Source of the DNA: G963663775 sp963663775
Lineage (GTDB): Bacteria > Bacillota > Clostridia > Oscillospirales > Butyricicoccaceae
Direction of reading: 5' to 3'
Length of the DNA: 64,000 bases
Assembly: GCA_963663775.1 (NCBI GenBank)
Contig: OY760624.1
Location: 992,001 to 1,056,000, forward strand
The position numbers and the translations under genes were made by a program. Of the stretch, positions 1 through 9,004 are shown piece after piece. Numbering within the stretch: position 1 is the first letter of the stretch; each line of letters starts with the position of its first letter. Below the pieces are notes generated by a model that made no database searches, was not told the DNA's origin, and saw only the letters and a list, made by a program, of their open reading frames with translations.

Positions 1-1085
1 AGATTCATATTCTTGGCACTCATATCTCCCACACCGCCATTGGGGTTGAAGGTCGGAAACTGCGGGTGCTTGATGTTGACGGGTGCTGTCTGCTGCGGGG
101 GGCTGCCCATATTATATTGCTGCGGATAAGGCTGCATCGGATACCCCTGCTGCATGGGTGGATATCCATAGCCTCCTTGTTGCTGCATCGGATAGCCTTG
201 CTGCTGCGGATAGGGCTGCTGCATCATTTGCTGCTGCATCTGCTGCGGGTCCGGCATCATCGGCTGCTGCGGCATTTGCTGCGGCATCTGCTGTGGGTCC
301 GGCATCATCGGCTGCTGCGGCATTTGCTGCTGCATCTGCTGCGGGTCTGGCATCATCGGCTGCGGTGGTGGAGTTGCCTGCGGCGGCTGCTGGGGTGTCG
401 GTTCGGGGGTAGGTGACGGCGGGGGTGTTTCCTGCGGCGGGGCTGTCTGCGGTTCTGCCGCACCCGGCTCCTCCATTCCCTCTCCGGAAACTGCCTGCAC
501 CATTTCTCTCGCCAAATCGGTCGGCAAATAGCAATTAAAATTGCTGTTCATGACATCTTTGATTGCCAATTGAAACGCAATTGCAACGATTTGCTGGTCC
601 GGTGTGATGTCATCAAACTCGGAGGCAATTGCCTCTGCATTTTCCGGCAATACTGCAACTGGCGTGGAAATATTGACCGCCCGTCCCAATATTTCAGACA
701 ACGCAGTTGCAGAAGCCCCCATCATTTGGTTCATAACTTCACACGCCGCACTGATGCTCATCTCGTCGAACTCGAAATTTTCGTCATCGACATCGTTTCC
801 CATCAGCAGGTTTAGAATCACCTGCATATCTCGACGACGCAAAATAATGACATCTGTTCCTCGAATTCCTTCCACATATTTAATTTTCACTAAAATTGCG
901 GGTTCCAAATCAGCATTATCGAGTTCTCCGAACTTGATTTGACGAATGTTCGGCGTGGTAATCGTTACCTGTTTATCCAGCATCGCTGAAATCGCAGTTG
1001 CCGAAGAGCCCATGCTGATGTTCATGATTTCGCCAATTGCATCTATCTCTTCCGCTGTTAGAATGATATCGCCATTTTCGTTCAA
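1..1085 (-). CDS. fliY: Flagellar motor switch phosphatase FliY (3' end outside window)
   Basis: C-ring switch protein with CheY-P phosphatase activity in Gram-positive bacteria. I start it at a TTG (1083-1085) preceded by AAAGGAGGG at good spacing; no in-frame ATG fits. Two CheC/FliY-type active sites are intact: D15-E19-N22-P45 and S112-E116-N119-P142, each matching D/S-x3-E-x2-N-x22-P. After about residue 203 follows a long Pro/Gln/Met-rich linker with tandem 16-residue repeats. The C-terminal SpoA (FliN-like) domain expected in the family lies beyond position 1 and cannot be checked. It follows fliM by 14 bases, so the two are co-transcribed. Confidence 0.93.
   Translation of the reverse strand, partial: MNENGDIILTAEEIDAIGEIMNISMGSSATAISAMLDKQVTITTPNIRQIKFGELDNADLEPAILVKIKYVEGIRGTDVIILRRRDMQVILNLLMGNDVDDENFEFDEMSISAACEVMNQMMGASATALSEILGRAVNISTPVAVLPENAEAIASEFDDITPDQQIVAIAFQLAIKDVMNSNFNCYLPTDLAREMVQAVSGEGMEEPGAAEPQTAPPQETPPPSPTPEPTPQQPPQATPPPQPMMPDPQQMQQQMPQQPMMPDPQQMPQQMPQQPMMPDPQQMQQQMMQQPYPQQQGYPMQQQGGYGYPPMQQGYPMQPYPQQYNMGSPPQQTAPVNIKHPQFPTFNPNGGVGDMSAKNMN
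241..371 (-). repeat. 48-bp tandem repeat coding the FliY linker
   Basis: Two full 48-bp units (241-288 and 289-336) and a partial third (337-371) are nearly identical. Each encodes 16 residues of the pattern MPQQ-MPQQ-PMMP-DPQQ (with an MQQQ variant). Further Tyr/Pro/Gln-rich sequence continues downstream in the protein. The repeat probably makes a flexible linker that can vary in length by unequal recombination or slippage. Confidence 0.85.
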
Positions 1086-1099
1086 GACCGTCCCTCCTT

Positions 1100-2092
1100 T
1101 TATTTCTTAATATTTTCTACAATTTTAACTGCCTTTTTGCGGCCGGATTCCCCAATACGAGCACGATACCAAGGAATGCCCTCCACCATCACCTTAATGT
1201 CTGCATCGGTTTTGGTATTGAGTGCAATAATATCATTGGGCCGCAATTGCAGCACCTCGCCCAAGCTCATGCGGCATTCATCCAGCACAGCCGTAATCTG
1301 CAAATCTGCCTTTCTCAAATCCTCCATCAAGGATTCCTTGCGGATACGTTCCTTTTCCGGGTCCAATTGCTTGACCGAACGAGAGAAACGGGTGCTGAAA
1401 TTGCTGATGAGCCCGTCCAGGCTTTCGGCAAGCATACAAATATTTGCCATGGTCGAAAAATCCCCGACCTTAATTTCCATGGACACGATGACAATAATGT
1501 CCTGCGGAGAAAATGCCTGCAAAAATCGTCCATTGGTTTCAATGGCACGCAATTCCGTGGAAAGTCCCACATAATTTTGCCAAGACTCCTGTATATATTG
1601 TGTAGTACGTGTCATCACCGTGTTTAAGATTGCCAGTTCCACATCTGTATAGGTACGGTCCGGAATCGATGCCTCATCGGTTCCTCCCAACAAACGGTCA
1701 ATCATGAAATATCCAAATGACATGGATAAGTCAAACATCATCGTTGTTTCTTCATACTGCTTGGTGTTGTCCGGCTTAAAGTCTACCATGCCAATGAGCA
1801 CCGTATCCGGCAATGCGTTATTGAACTCATAGTATCGCTGTTCTTCAATCTGCGCAATTTCAATTTCACAGACGCTTCGCAGAATACTGGAATAATACGA
1901 AGAAACAACACGTGCAAAGTTCTCATACAAGCTGCTGAGTGATTTAATCTGGTCCTTCGTAAACTTTTTCGGCGATGTAAAGTCATATTCCTTGACTTTT
2001 GTTTCCGCTTCCTCAATGACTTCGCTCACATTGCCAGATTTCATCCGGTTCAACAGCTCATCAATTTGACTTTGCGATAAGGTTTCTGCCAT
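1100..2092 (-). CDS. fliM: Flagellar motor switch protein FliM
   Basis: C-ring protein that binds CheY-P and sets rotation direction. The N-terminus LSQSQIDELLNRM is the conserved CheY-P binding peptide of the family. The middle has the FliM core and the C-terminus a SpoA domain (about residues 255-325). I choose the ATG at 2092 (330 residues, family length) with AAGGGGG upstream. A TTG at 2131 that overlaps the motB stop would add 13 atypical residues and has no good ribosome binding site. It sits directly after motB, with no fliL between them, and before fliY. Confidence 0.95.
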   Translation of the reverse strand: MAETLSQSQIDELLNRMKSGNVSEVIEEAETKVKEYDFTSPKKFTKDQIKSLSSLYENFARVVSSYYSSILRSVCEIEIAQIEEQRYYEFNNALPDTVLIGMVDFKPDNTKQYEETTMMFDLSMSFGYFMIDRLLGGTDEASIPDRTYTDVELAILNTVMTRTTQYIQESWQNYVGLSTELRAIETNGRFLQAFSPQDIIVIVSMEIKVGDFSTMANICMLAESLDGLISNFSTRFSRSVKQLDPEKERIRKESLMEDLRKADLQITAVLDECRMSLGEVLQLRPNDIIALNTKTDADIKVMVEGIPWYRARIGESGRKKAVKIVENIKK

Positions 2093-2127
2093 TCTAGTTG
2101 TAGCCCCCTTTTCGGCTTTTGAACCAC

Positions 2128-3063
2128 TCAATCATTATATGGTGATACTCCTGTCTGCATCTGCCCATCGGTTGCTGCAGTGTTTGCAGTATCCGTTTGC
2201 GTGGTGGCTTGCGGTGCAGTCGTGGTGTCCGTCGTGTCTGTTTGCTGCGGTGTCGCCGTGTCTGTTGCCGCTGTATCAGCGGTCTGTCCTTCCCCCGTCA
2301 GCAAGGAATTGATGCCGCCGTTGTCCTCGGTTCCACCATATGCTCCGCTTGTCAGCGTTGCATAAAAATCTGGATTGCTTTGGCTTTCCTTGCCCACCAC
2401 AATCAACTCCACCCGTCGGTTTAGCTTGCGCTCGGCCTCGGTTGCATTGCTTGCAACGGGATAATTGGAACCATATCCGGTCACCAAAATCTTGCTTTTA
2501 TCGAATCCGGCGTTATCCTCCAGCGCAATGGCAATCGTTGCCGCACGTTCTCCGGAGAGCCGCCAGTCTGATATGGTCGAATCCTGTCTACCTGTTTCTG
2601 CGGTATGCCCGCAAATATTCACCGTTCGGATGGCGCTTTCAAATTGCTTTAGCCCATTTGTAATAAAATTCACCGTGTCGATACAGTCTGCCCGCAGCAC
2701 ATAGCGGTCTGGCTCAAAAAACAAATCATTTTGAAAGCGGATAAAGACCATATCCTCTTGTTTGGACAGCGAAATCTGCTCTTGCTTTCCGTTTTGATCC
2801 ACATAATCCTTCAAGTATGCGTACAAGCTGTCAATGCTACCTGTGACAACCGCTTCTTGCGAAGCCCCGTCCTGCGGTGGGTCTACGGCAACAATATCGG
2901 CACCCTGCATTTGCAGCGAATTGACAAATGCCTGAAACTTTGCCTCACTTGTGGTTGACATACTGAGCATTACTGCGAAAAAGCACAAAAGCAAGGTAAC
3001 CATATCGGAATACGTGGCCATCCACGCATTCGGGTCGGTTTCATCCTTCGATTTTTTTGCCAT
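2128..3063 (-). CDS. motB: Flagellar stator protein MotB
   Basis: Peptidoglycan-anchored stator subunit. It has a short cytoplasmic N-terminus and a single membrane helix (about residues 17-37) that carries the expected proton-pathway aspartate, D20 in the motif YSDMVTLLLCFF. A periplasmic OmpA/MotB domain spans about residues 120-235 (peptidoglycan-binding motif near SDWRLSGERA, then GYGSNYPVASN and LNRRVEL). Residues from about 255 to 311 form a low-complexity tail rich in Thr, Ala, Gln and Asp, which is not usual for MotB. It lies downstream of motA in the same transcript. Confidence 0.95.
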   Translation of the reverse strand: MAKKSKDETDPNAWMATYSDMVTLLLCFFAVMLSMSTTSEAKFQAFVNSLQMQGADIVAVDPPQDGASQEAVVTGSIDSLYAYLKDYVDQNGKQEQISLSKQEDMVFIRFQNDLFFEPDRYVLRADCIDTVNFITNGLKQFESAIRTVNICGHTAETGRQDSTISDWRLSGERAATIAIALEDNAGFDKSKILVTGYGSNYPVASNATEAERKLNRRVELIVVGKESQSNPDFYATLTSGAYGGTEDNGGINSLLTGEGQTADTAATDTATPQQTDTTDTTTAPQATTQTDTANTAATDGQMQTGVSPYND

Positions 3064-3152
3064 GTTCTCACCAACTTTTCCATTTTGCTCTGATGTGATT
3101 TTAACATAACGATGTCATCTATTCCAACATCACGTGTGCAATGTATTGTTTT

Positions 3153-3995
3153 CTATGCTGGTTTTTCTTCGCCGCCGCCTTGGCTCTTATTGAACTTATC
3201 CTGCTGATATTGCGGCAGCAGCTGCATCAAGCGATTTTGTACAAATTTGGGGTTTTCGCCCTCTTGAATTGCCTGCACGCCTTCGCAAATGATTTGTCGG
3301 CACAGATATTCCTCATTGTGACGTGCCGCCAATTTGTTGGAAATCGGTGTAAACAGCACATTCGCCATAATAGAGCCATAAAATGTGGTGAGCAGCGCAA
3401 CCGCCATGTTCGGACCTACCGTCTCCGGATTGTCCAACGTTTTCATCATATTTACCAAACCAACCAAGGTGCCCAACATACCAAATGCAGGCGCAAGTGC
3501 GGCACCCTTGTCATAAAACGACCGCTCCTGACCATGTCGGTCATCCAGATAATCCATTTGCGCTGCCAGCTGTATTTTCACCTTTTCCGGATCCACCGAG
3601 TCAACGACCATCATAAGACTGCTCTTCAAAAAGGGGTCTTCCATGTTGTTGATGTCTTCTTCCAATGCCAAAAGACCGTTGACTCTCGCCTTTTGCGCAC
3701 AATCCACCAAGGTTTGGATATAGTTTTCTGCTTGAAACTGCTTCGGCATCAATACAATTAAAAGATGCTTCGGCATTTTTGTAAATTGCTTTAATGGAAA
3801 GGATACCATCAGCATTGCAAATGTGCCCGCGCCCGTAATCAGCAAGCTTGGAACATCGATAAAGTTGATAAATTTTGTGACGTCAATCGAAACCGCCCCG
3901 GTTTCCGTATCTTTACTATACACGATGCCCATTATCAAAACTGCGGCTCCAATCACCCAGCCTATCACCGACATGATGTCCAAACTTTTTTTCAC
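3153..3995 (-). CDS. motA: Flagellar stator protein MotA
   Basis: Stator subunit forming the proton channel with MotB. The 280 residues match the family. Four membrane segments are visible: near residues 8-25, near 48-68, and a pair near 160-210 (APAFGMLGTLVGLVNMM, then MAVALLTTFYGSIMANVLF). The large cytoplasmic loop lies between helices 2 and 3. The start ATG overlaps the flbD stop by four bases (ATGA), which suggests translational coupling. Its gap to motB is about 90 bases. Confidence 0.95.
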   Translation of the reverse strand: MKKSLDIMSVIGWVIGAAVLIMGIVYSKDTETGAVSIDVTKFINFIDVPSLLITGAGTFAMLMVSFPLKQFTKMPKHLLIVLMPKQFQAENYIQTLVDCAQKARVNGLLALEEDINNMEDPFLKSSLMMVVDSVDPEKVKIQLAAQMDYLDDRHGQERSFYDKGAALAPAFGMLGTLVGLVNMMKTLDNPETVGPNMAVALLTTFYGSIMANVLFTPISNKLAARHNEEYLCRQIICEGVQAIQEGENPKFVQNRLMQLLPQYQQDKFNKSQGGGEEKPA

Positions 3996-4225
3996 GCTTG
4001 CCCCAACCCTTCTTGTTCCAATCTATATGCGCTTCTTCCGACCGGGCGCATGGCCTGTCTGCGAAAATCAATCACTTTTCCAACAACTTCCTCCATGCTT
4101 TCCTTGACAATAAAATAATGTCGATTCAACAGCAGGATGGTGGTGTCCGGTGTTTGCTCAATGGTTTCAATCAAATCCGAATTGAGCACCAACGGCGTAC
4201 CATTTAATCTTGTTAGTGTAATCAT
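3992..4225 (-). CDS. flbD: FlbD-family flagellar protein
   Basis: A 77-residue protein of the FlbD family, found between flgE and motA in many Firmicutes; its precise role is unclear. The pattern MITLTRLNGTPLVLNSDLIE followed by IEQTPDTTILLLN is diagnostic. I choose the ATG at 4225, preceded by GAGAGGAAG; an upstream in-frame start at 4252 would add nine residues not seen in relatives. It overlaps motA by four bases. Confidence 0.9.
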   Translation of the reverse strand: MITLTRLNGTPLVLNSDLIETIEQTPDTTILLLNRHYFIVKESMEEVVGKVIDFRRQAMRPVGRSAYRLEQEGLGQA

Positions 4226-4352
4226 TCTGTTATCGCTTCCTCTCGGCCACATTTGGCATATATGCTATCCCAATTTCTCCCCACCATCCATTGGTCCTGC
4301 CTGCGGCACATCCGCTGCGCCGCAGACAAAGCCAATGCTCATATTTTTATGC

Positions 4353-6023
4353 TTAACGCTTCAGGTTGACCAATTCTTCAATCATCGTATCGGTTACGGT
4401 AATGACACGAGAGTTTGCCTGAAAGCCTCTCTGTGTGGTAATCATTTCTGCCATTTCAGAGGACAAGTCCACATTGGACATTTCCAGTGCGCTGGTTTTC
4501 AAGTTACCAGTTCCGTCCTCACCAGGCGTACAAAGCTGCGCATCGCCGGAGTTCAGCGTTGCAGAGAAGTAGCTCGAACCCACTTGCTCCAGTCCGGACG
4601 GGTTTGCAAAGTTTGCCAGCGAAATCGCACCCACTTCGACAGTTCCCAACGTGTCATGCGTCGCATACACCGTACCGTCTGAGCTGATGGAAACCGTCAG
4701 TTCGCTCAGGTCAACATCGCCGCCCTCTGTGCCGTCCGCCAAGGTCACAGACGCAGAGCCTAAACCAAGGTCGGTCGATTCAGCGGATGCGACTGAAGTC
4801 GCCGTTTCCGTGCCGCCATAAGTACCCGCAACGGGCGGCGTTGTTGCATTCGTGCCATACTGCGTATTTAGCTCTGCATACGTTGGCATGGTCATTTCAA
4901 AATAATCCGTGTCGTCGGGCGTACTGGTGTTTTTTAACAAAATCGTACTTGCGCTGGAAGAGCTTGTTATCGCATCCGACGTGTAGGTATTGGTGCCATC
5001 TGTTGCACTCAAGGTCCAGGTATTTGGTGTAACCGAGTCATCAAAAGTCGCACTAAATGTCAATGTACCCGAGCTGCTAAAGCTGCTGCTGACAGAATCG
5101 AAGGATACGCCGGACTGTCCATAAATCGTACCAACAGCCGTTACGCTGCCTTCATCCACGCCAAAATCGCTGTCCACTAAATCTGCGCCCGTTAAGGAAA
5201 TCGTAGCACCCGTGGAATCCACAAAGTTGCCGCTTGCATCTGTAATGGTCCCGGTTTCCGGTGTCAGGGTGAAATCTCCCGCCTCATGTGCCACACCGCC
5301 GTTTGCCTCCGTAATCGCATCGTTGATTGCCTGATTGACATCCGCCATGGTGGCAAAACTTTCGTTTTCATTAAATGTAATCGTAATTGCACCGGTCGAA
5401 GAAATCGTCGCCTGCGCTGCCAGACCAGACGCCATTACCGAGCTGGACGCAAATGTAAAGCTGACATTGCCCGCATCGGTTGCATTTTCGGCTTCCAGAG
5501 AATATTCCACGCCATTGAGTGTAAAGGCAGAATTTGCGGTCTGTGCGGAAACTGTGCCCACGTTGTTGACCTGAATCTTCTGCGAATCCGGGTCACCGTC
5601 TTTGGTATTTGCACCCAACACAAAGTTACCGTTTTCATCTACCATATACCCGTTTTCGTCTACACCAAAAACGCCCGCTTTGGTGTAAAAAATATTGCCG
5701 GCACTGTCCATCACTTGGTAGTAACCCTCGCCGCAGATGGCAACGTCTGTGCCGTAGGAGGTGCTCTGCATGCTCGCTTGGCTGGTGTCTGTCTGAATCG
5801 CCGCTACCGAGGAGCCATATCCCACCGCAGAGGGGTTGATACCGCCCGAAGTAGACGAGCCTTCCTGTGCCGACGAAATCGCCTGATACATCGTGTCACT
5901 GAAAATGACGCGCTGTGCCTTATAGCCATAGGTGTTGACGTTTGCAATATTGTTGCCGATAACGTCCATCTTGGTTTGGTGTGACTTTAGCCCTGACACA
6001 CCGGAAAATAGCGCTCTATTCAT
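4353..6023 (-). CDS. flgE: Flagellar hook protein FlgE
   Basis: Subunit of the flagellar hook, exported by the type III apparatus. The N-terminal rod/hook signature (residues about 1-40, with VIGNNIANVNTYGYK) and the C-terminal helix (about 515-556, with MITTQRGFQANSR) are both clear. At 556 residues it is longer than the minimal FlgE; the middle (about 150-480) is rich in Ser, Thr, Asp and Gly and should be the surface-exposed D2/D3-type domains. The TIGR02530-type gene and flgD lie upstream, in keeping with hook-assembly order. About 127 bases without a gene separate it from flbD. Confidence 0.95.
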   Translation of the reverse strand: MNRALFSGVSGLKSHQTKMDVIGNNIANVNTYGYKAQRVIFSDTMYQAISSAQEGSSTSGGINPSAVGYGSSVAAIQTDTSQASMQSTSYGTDVAICGEGYYQVMDSAGNIFYTKAGVFGVDENGYMVDENGNFVLGANTKDGDPDSQKIQVNNVGTVSAQTANSAFTLNGVEYSLEAENATDAGNVSFTFASSSVMASGLAAQATISSTGAITITFNENESFATMADVNQAINDAITEANGGVAHEAGDFTLTPETGTITDASGNFVDSTGATISLTGADLVDSDFGVDEGSVTAVGTIYGQSGVSFDSVSSSFSSSGTLTFSATFDDSVTPNTWTLSATDGTNTYTSDAITSSSSASTILLKNTSTPDDTDYFEMTMPTYAELNTQYGTNATTPPVAGTYGGTETATSVASAESTDLGLGSASVTLADGTEGGDVDLSELTVSISSDGTVYATHDTLGTVEVGAISLANFANPSGLEQVGSSYFSATLNSGDAQLCTPGEDGTGNLKTSALEMSNVDLSSEMAEMITTQRGFQANSRVITVTDTMIEELVNLKR

Positions 6024-6111
6024 TTTAACTTCTCCTTTTGTTCACCCAGAACCGCATTGCTGCATGCTTCTGTCATTCCGCATGCAGAAAAGCTCCCTCA
6101 AAAGGTCCAGC

Positions 6112-6555
6112 TTACACAATCACGGTTCCATTGATGTTTGTAAAAACGTTCCCCTTCATTTCATTGCTGTTCATCGCCGTAATCACCATATTGTTTTTCA
6201 CATTGACGACAAATGCCGTGCCGCCTACCAAAATCAGCGTATCGTCCAAATTCTTTTCCTCTGCCAAACGCACACCTTCATTCAATCGATTCAAGCTGTC
6301 ATCTGTCAACTCAATTTGATGATTTGCAACCCGTTTTGCCGCATGCTTGGAAAAATTCACGCCGCTTTCTTCGGTCAGCTGCTGCTGCAAAATCTCCGCA
6401 AAGCTGCTTTTTTGTTCTGCGTCTGTGGTCTGTTTGTTTGCTGCCACCGCATTGTTTGTCTGCTGCGCCGCAGTTGCCTGTTCCATGGCTGCCTGCTGCA
6501 GATTGGGTCTGCCCGTAACAACCGGTGTATACATTTTTAAGCGCATATCCTCCAT
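6112..6555 (-). CDS. TIGR02530-type flagellar operon protein
   Basis: A 147-residue protein resembling the small TIGR02530 family found beside flgE and flgD in Firmicutes flagellar operons. The conserved part is the C-terminal half: SKHAAKRVANHQIELTDD, then LVGGTAFVVNVKNNMVITAM and an FTNINGTVIV end. The N-terminal 60 residues are Gln/Ala-rich. Function is not established; a hook-assembly role is suggested only by position. A downstream ATG would lose only a few residues. Confidence 0.85.
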   Translation of the reverse strand: MEDMRLKMYTPVVTGRPNLQQAAMEQATAAQQTNNAVAANKQTTDAEQKSSFAEILQQQLTEESGVNFSKHAAKRVANHQIELTDDSLNRLNEGVRLAEEKNLDDTLILVGGTAFVVNVKNNMVITAMNSNEMKGNVFTNINGTVIV

Positions 6556-6621
6556 GATATTTGCTCCTTTCCGGCTCTAGGTGATTGCTGACTGAACATT
6601 TTTTTGAAATGCACTTCGTTT

Positions 6622-7404
6622 TTAAGCGGTTTTTGTCTTAAAAATCACAGGGTCATAAACCGACTGTACGCCGTTTCCATCTGTGACCACTACATTGACC
6701 GAATAGCTTGTAGCGGGGTCAAGGTCTTCCAGCGCTGCTGTTGTGCTTGTCTGGTCCTCTTCGCTGCCCATGGTGCCTGCGGTGACCTCTGCCACGGTGT
6801 CAAACGCATTGTCGCTGTCATACGGCGTGTAATAGACCGTATAGGTCAGGTCGGCTGCAACCGCATCGTCTTCGGTTGGTACTTCCCAGCTAATTGATGC
6901 GGTGCTGTCGGTTACATTGTCTGCCTCAATGCTGAAGTTGGTCGGCGTGACTGCACTCTCCGTGGTGGTTGTGTCGCTGCTGCTGGAACTGGAGCTTGCC
7001 GGTTCAACCTGCATGATTTGTGACAAGGAAAAGGATTTCCCGCCAATATACACGACATATTCATCATCTACCAGCGAAACCTTGTCGCAGGTATCGGTCA
7101 CTGTTTCGGTGCCATCGGTTGCATAGCGTGTTGCGGTCAAGGTTTTGCCCAGCAAACTCATAGCATAGTTGCTTTTGGAATAAGCACTCAGTTCCTGCAT
7201 GGAGCTGACCATACTAAATTGCGCCAATTGGTTGACCATATCTGTGGTGTCTGTGGTGTTGGTAAAATCTTGATTGCTAAGTTCTGTGACAATCAAAGAC
7301 AAAAAATCCGTGGCGCTGAGCGTGGAGTTATCTGTTTGGTCGGTAAACACCGCATCATAGGTAACGCCGCTCTCGCTTACGGTAGAACTGCTGACGGTTG
7401 ACAT
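6622..7404 (-). CDS. flgD: Flagellar hook capping protein FlgD with C-terminal Fn3-like domain
   Basis: Hook scaffolding cap. The FlgD N-terminus is clear at about residues 25-100: LSATDFLSLIVTELSNQDF and MVNQLAQFSMVSSMQEL. After a Ser/Thr linker (about 135-155) the C-terminal part (about 158-258) reads as a fibronectin type III fold, with PTNFSIEADNVTDSTASISW, a YTVYYTPYD strand and LDPATSYSVNVVVTDGNG. I start at the ATG at 7404 (SD AAGGAGG) instead of the GTG three bases before it. The gene lies between fliK and the TIGR02530-type gene. Confidence 0.93.
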   Translation of the reverse strand: MSTVSSSTVSESGVTYDAVFTDQTDNSTLSATDFLSLIVTELSNQDFTNTTDTTDMVNQLAQFSMVSSMQELSAYSKSNYAMSLLGKTLTATRYATDGTETVTDTCDKVSLVDDEYVVYIGGKSFSLSQIMQVEPASSSSSSSDTTTTESAVTPTNFSIEADNVTDSTASISWEVPTEDDAVAADLTYTVYYTPYDSDNAFDTVAEVTAGTMGSEEDQTSTTAALEDLDPATSYSVNVVVTDGNGVQSVYDPVIFKTKTA

Positions 7405-7437
7405 CACACATCCTCCTTTCTGCTCGTTTGGTAGGGG

Positions 7438-8973
7438 TTACACATAAGTATCCAATGCGCCGTTGTCTGTCAACTGCTGCGTGGCTTCTTCCTGTGCAAT
7501 CGCTTCATCATATTCCGCTTGGCTGTCCTGTGGCTGTGCAGACCATTGCTGCTGTCGCCGCTGCTGCTCTGCAAATTGGCTGCCCAAATCAAATCCTTGC
7601 GTGTCGGTATTTTGTCCCTGCGCAGACTGTGAAATTGCCTCGTGCACTTCTACTGCCATGGGCTTGACCGCTTCCCGCAGTGCATGCAGTTCACTATTGA
7701 TTACATGTGCGGTTTCATCACTTGCCGTAAACAGATGTACCGTGGTTTTTCCATCCACCTCCTGCACCTTTACCGTAATCTCGCCGAGATTTTCCGGATT
7801 GAGCCGAATGGTAAACTCGGTGTTTCCTTGGTCAAGATTGGTGGTGATTCCTTCCTGCACTTGCTGCGCGACTGGCTGCACTTCTGCCGACTTCGTGTCA
7901 CCTGCGGACGCTGCAAACTGCATTCGAAGCTCCTGACTGCTCATCAGCTGTGTCTGCAAAGCATCCACATCGATGGTATCATCCGTTGTTTCCTGCTGCT
8001 GCAAATGGCCCTTCACCTTGGACACCGTGCTGCGAAAGCTGTTTTGCAAATCGAATAACTGCTTTGGTGTATCCTCTGCCTGCTGCTGCGTTTGCGCATT
8101 GCTGCTCCCACTGCTTGTGCCTTGCTGTCCTTCTGTATGTGTTGCAGCGGTCGCCGTGGTGGTTGGGGTTGCTTTTGTCGTGACAGTCGCTTCTGTATCG
8201 GTCGTGTTATCGGTCACAACAGGTGTCCGTACTTGCTGACTTTGGCGTGGCTGTGCGATGTCCGTCAACTGGGTCTGCACCACCTCGGTATCAGGTGCTA
8301 CCGTTTCCATGGTTTGCGCCGCCACCGTCATGCCGCCGGCTTGTCCATACAAATTGGTATTTTCCTCTTCCTGCATCGGCTCTGCGTCCTGCGGCAACGC
8401 CTGTGCCAGCGTTTCGAGCAATGCCGCTGCTGCATGCACCGCCAGTTCACTGGGTTCCGTGTCATCCTCAGCATCGGTGTCTTTTTCCGTTACTGCTTCC
8501 TGCAGCGAGGCAAACAATTCCTCCAGATTCGTCAACACAGCTGTGGTTTCTTCCGAAGTTTGCCCATCATCCAGCACCGCTGTCAACTCCTCCACCAAGC
8601 TTTCCAAATCCGGTACTTCTTGGTTCATTTCTTCCCCAATGCCCTGCAGTATCTGCAAATCCTCTGGACACAGCTGCTGTATCTGCTGCAAAACAGCATT
8701 CATCTGCCCGAAATCCATCTCCTCCAACAGTGGCTGTTGCGACACTTGCTGCTGCACCATCTGTTGGGGCATTTCTGTGGTCTGCGTGGTCTGCTGCAAA
8801 GCTGTCGTGCCGTCGCTGCTGTCTTCTGTTTGTGCGAATCCACCCAACATCTGTGCAATGACCTGCGAAAATGCGTCCGTGCTGTTGCTGACCGCCGCCG
8901 CATTTCCCATGCGTGTAAACCCGCTTACGCCATCACTCTGCATGCCCTGTACGGCGATATTGCTTTGCTCCAT
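7438..8973 (-). CDS. fliK: Flagellar hook-length control protein FliK
   Basis: Secreted molecular ruler that switches export specificity when the hook is complete. The long Gln/Thr/Ala-rich N-terminal region (about residues 40-370) has low sequence conservation, as is normal. The C-terminal Flg_hook domain (about 375-455) is recognisable: FTIRLNPENLGEITVKVQEV, then AHVINSELHALREAV. At 511 residues it is of usual length. Position after fliJ and before flgD agrees. A 300-codon open frame on the opposite strand is a compositional shadow. Confidence 0.93.
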   Translation of the reverse strand: MEQSNIAVQGMQSDGVSGFTRMGNAAAVSNSTDAFSQVIAQMLGGFAQTEDSSDGTTALQQTTQTTEMPQQMVQQQVSQQPLLEEMDFGQMNAVLQQIQQLCPEDLQILQGIGEEMNQEVPDLESLVEELTAVLDDGQTSEETTAVLTNLEELFASLQEAVTEKDTDAEDDTEPSELAVHAAAALLETLAQALPQDAEPMQEEENTNLYGQAGGMTVAAQTMETVAPDTEVVQTQLTDIAQPRQSQQVRTPVVTDNTTDTEATVTTKATPTTTATAATHTEGQQGTSSGSSNAQTQQQAEDTPKQLFDLQNSFRSTVSKVKGHLQQQETTDDTIDVDALQTQLMSSQELRMQFAASAGDTKSAEVQPVAQQVQEGITTNLDQGNTEFTIRLNPENLGEITVKVQEVDGKTTVHLFTASDETAHVINSELHALREAVKPMAVEVHEAISQSAQGQNTDTQGFDLGSQFAEQQRRQQQWSAQPQDSQAEYDEAIAQEEATQQLTDNGALDTYV

Positions 8974-9004
8974 TTTCTCCTCACCTCCTTTCTATTGGTA
9001 TCCT

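Noticed and set aside
225..371. Possible CRISPR-like array in the FliY repeats
   Set aside because: The repeats are directly adjacent in-frame coding units without unique spacers.
112..534. Open frame on the minus strand rich in Ala and Asp
   Set aside because: It is another frame of the FliY repeat region. The FliY frame continues the CheC-like domain and has the right start, so this one is a repeat shadow.
4226..4352. Hairpin CTGCGGC/GCCGCAG in the gap between flgE and flbD as terminator
   Set aside because: There is no T run after the stem on the minus strand, and flbD-motA-motB are expected in the same transcript.
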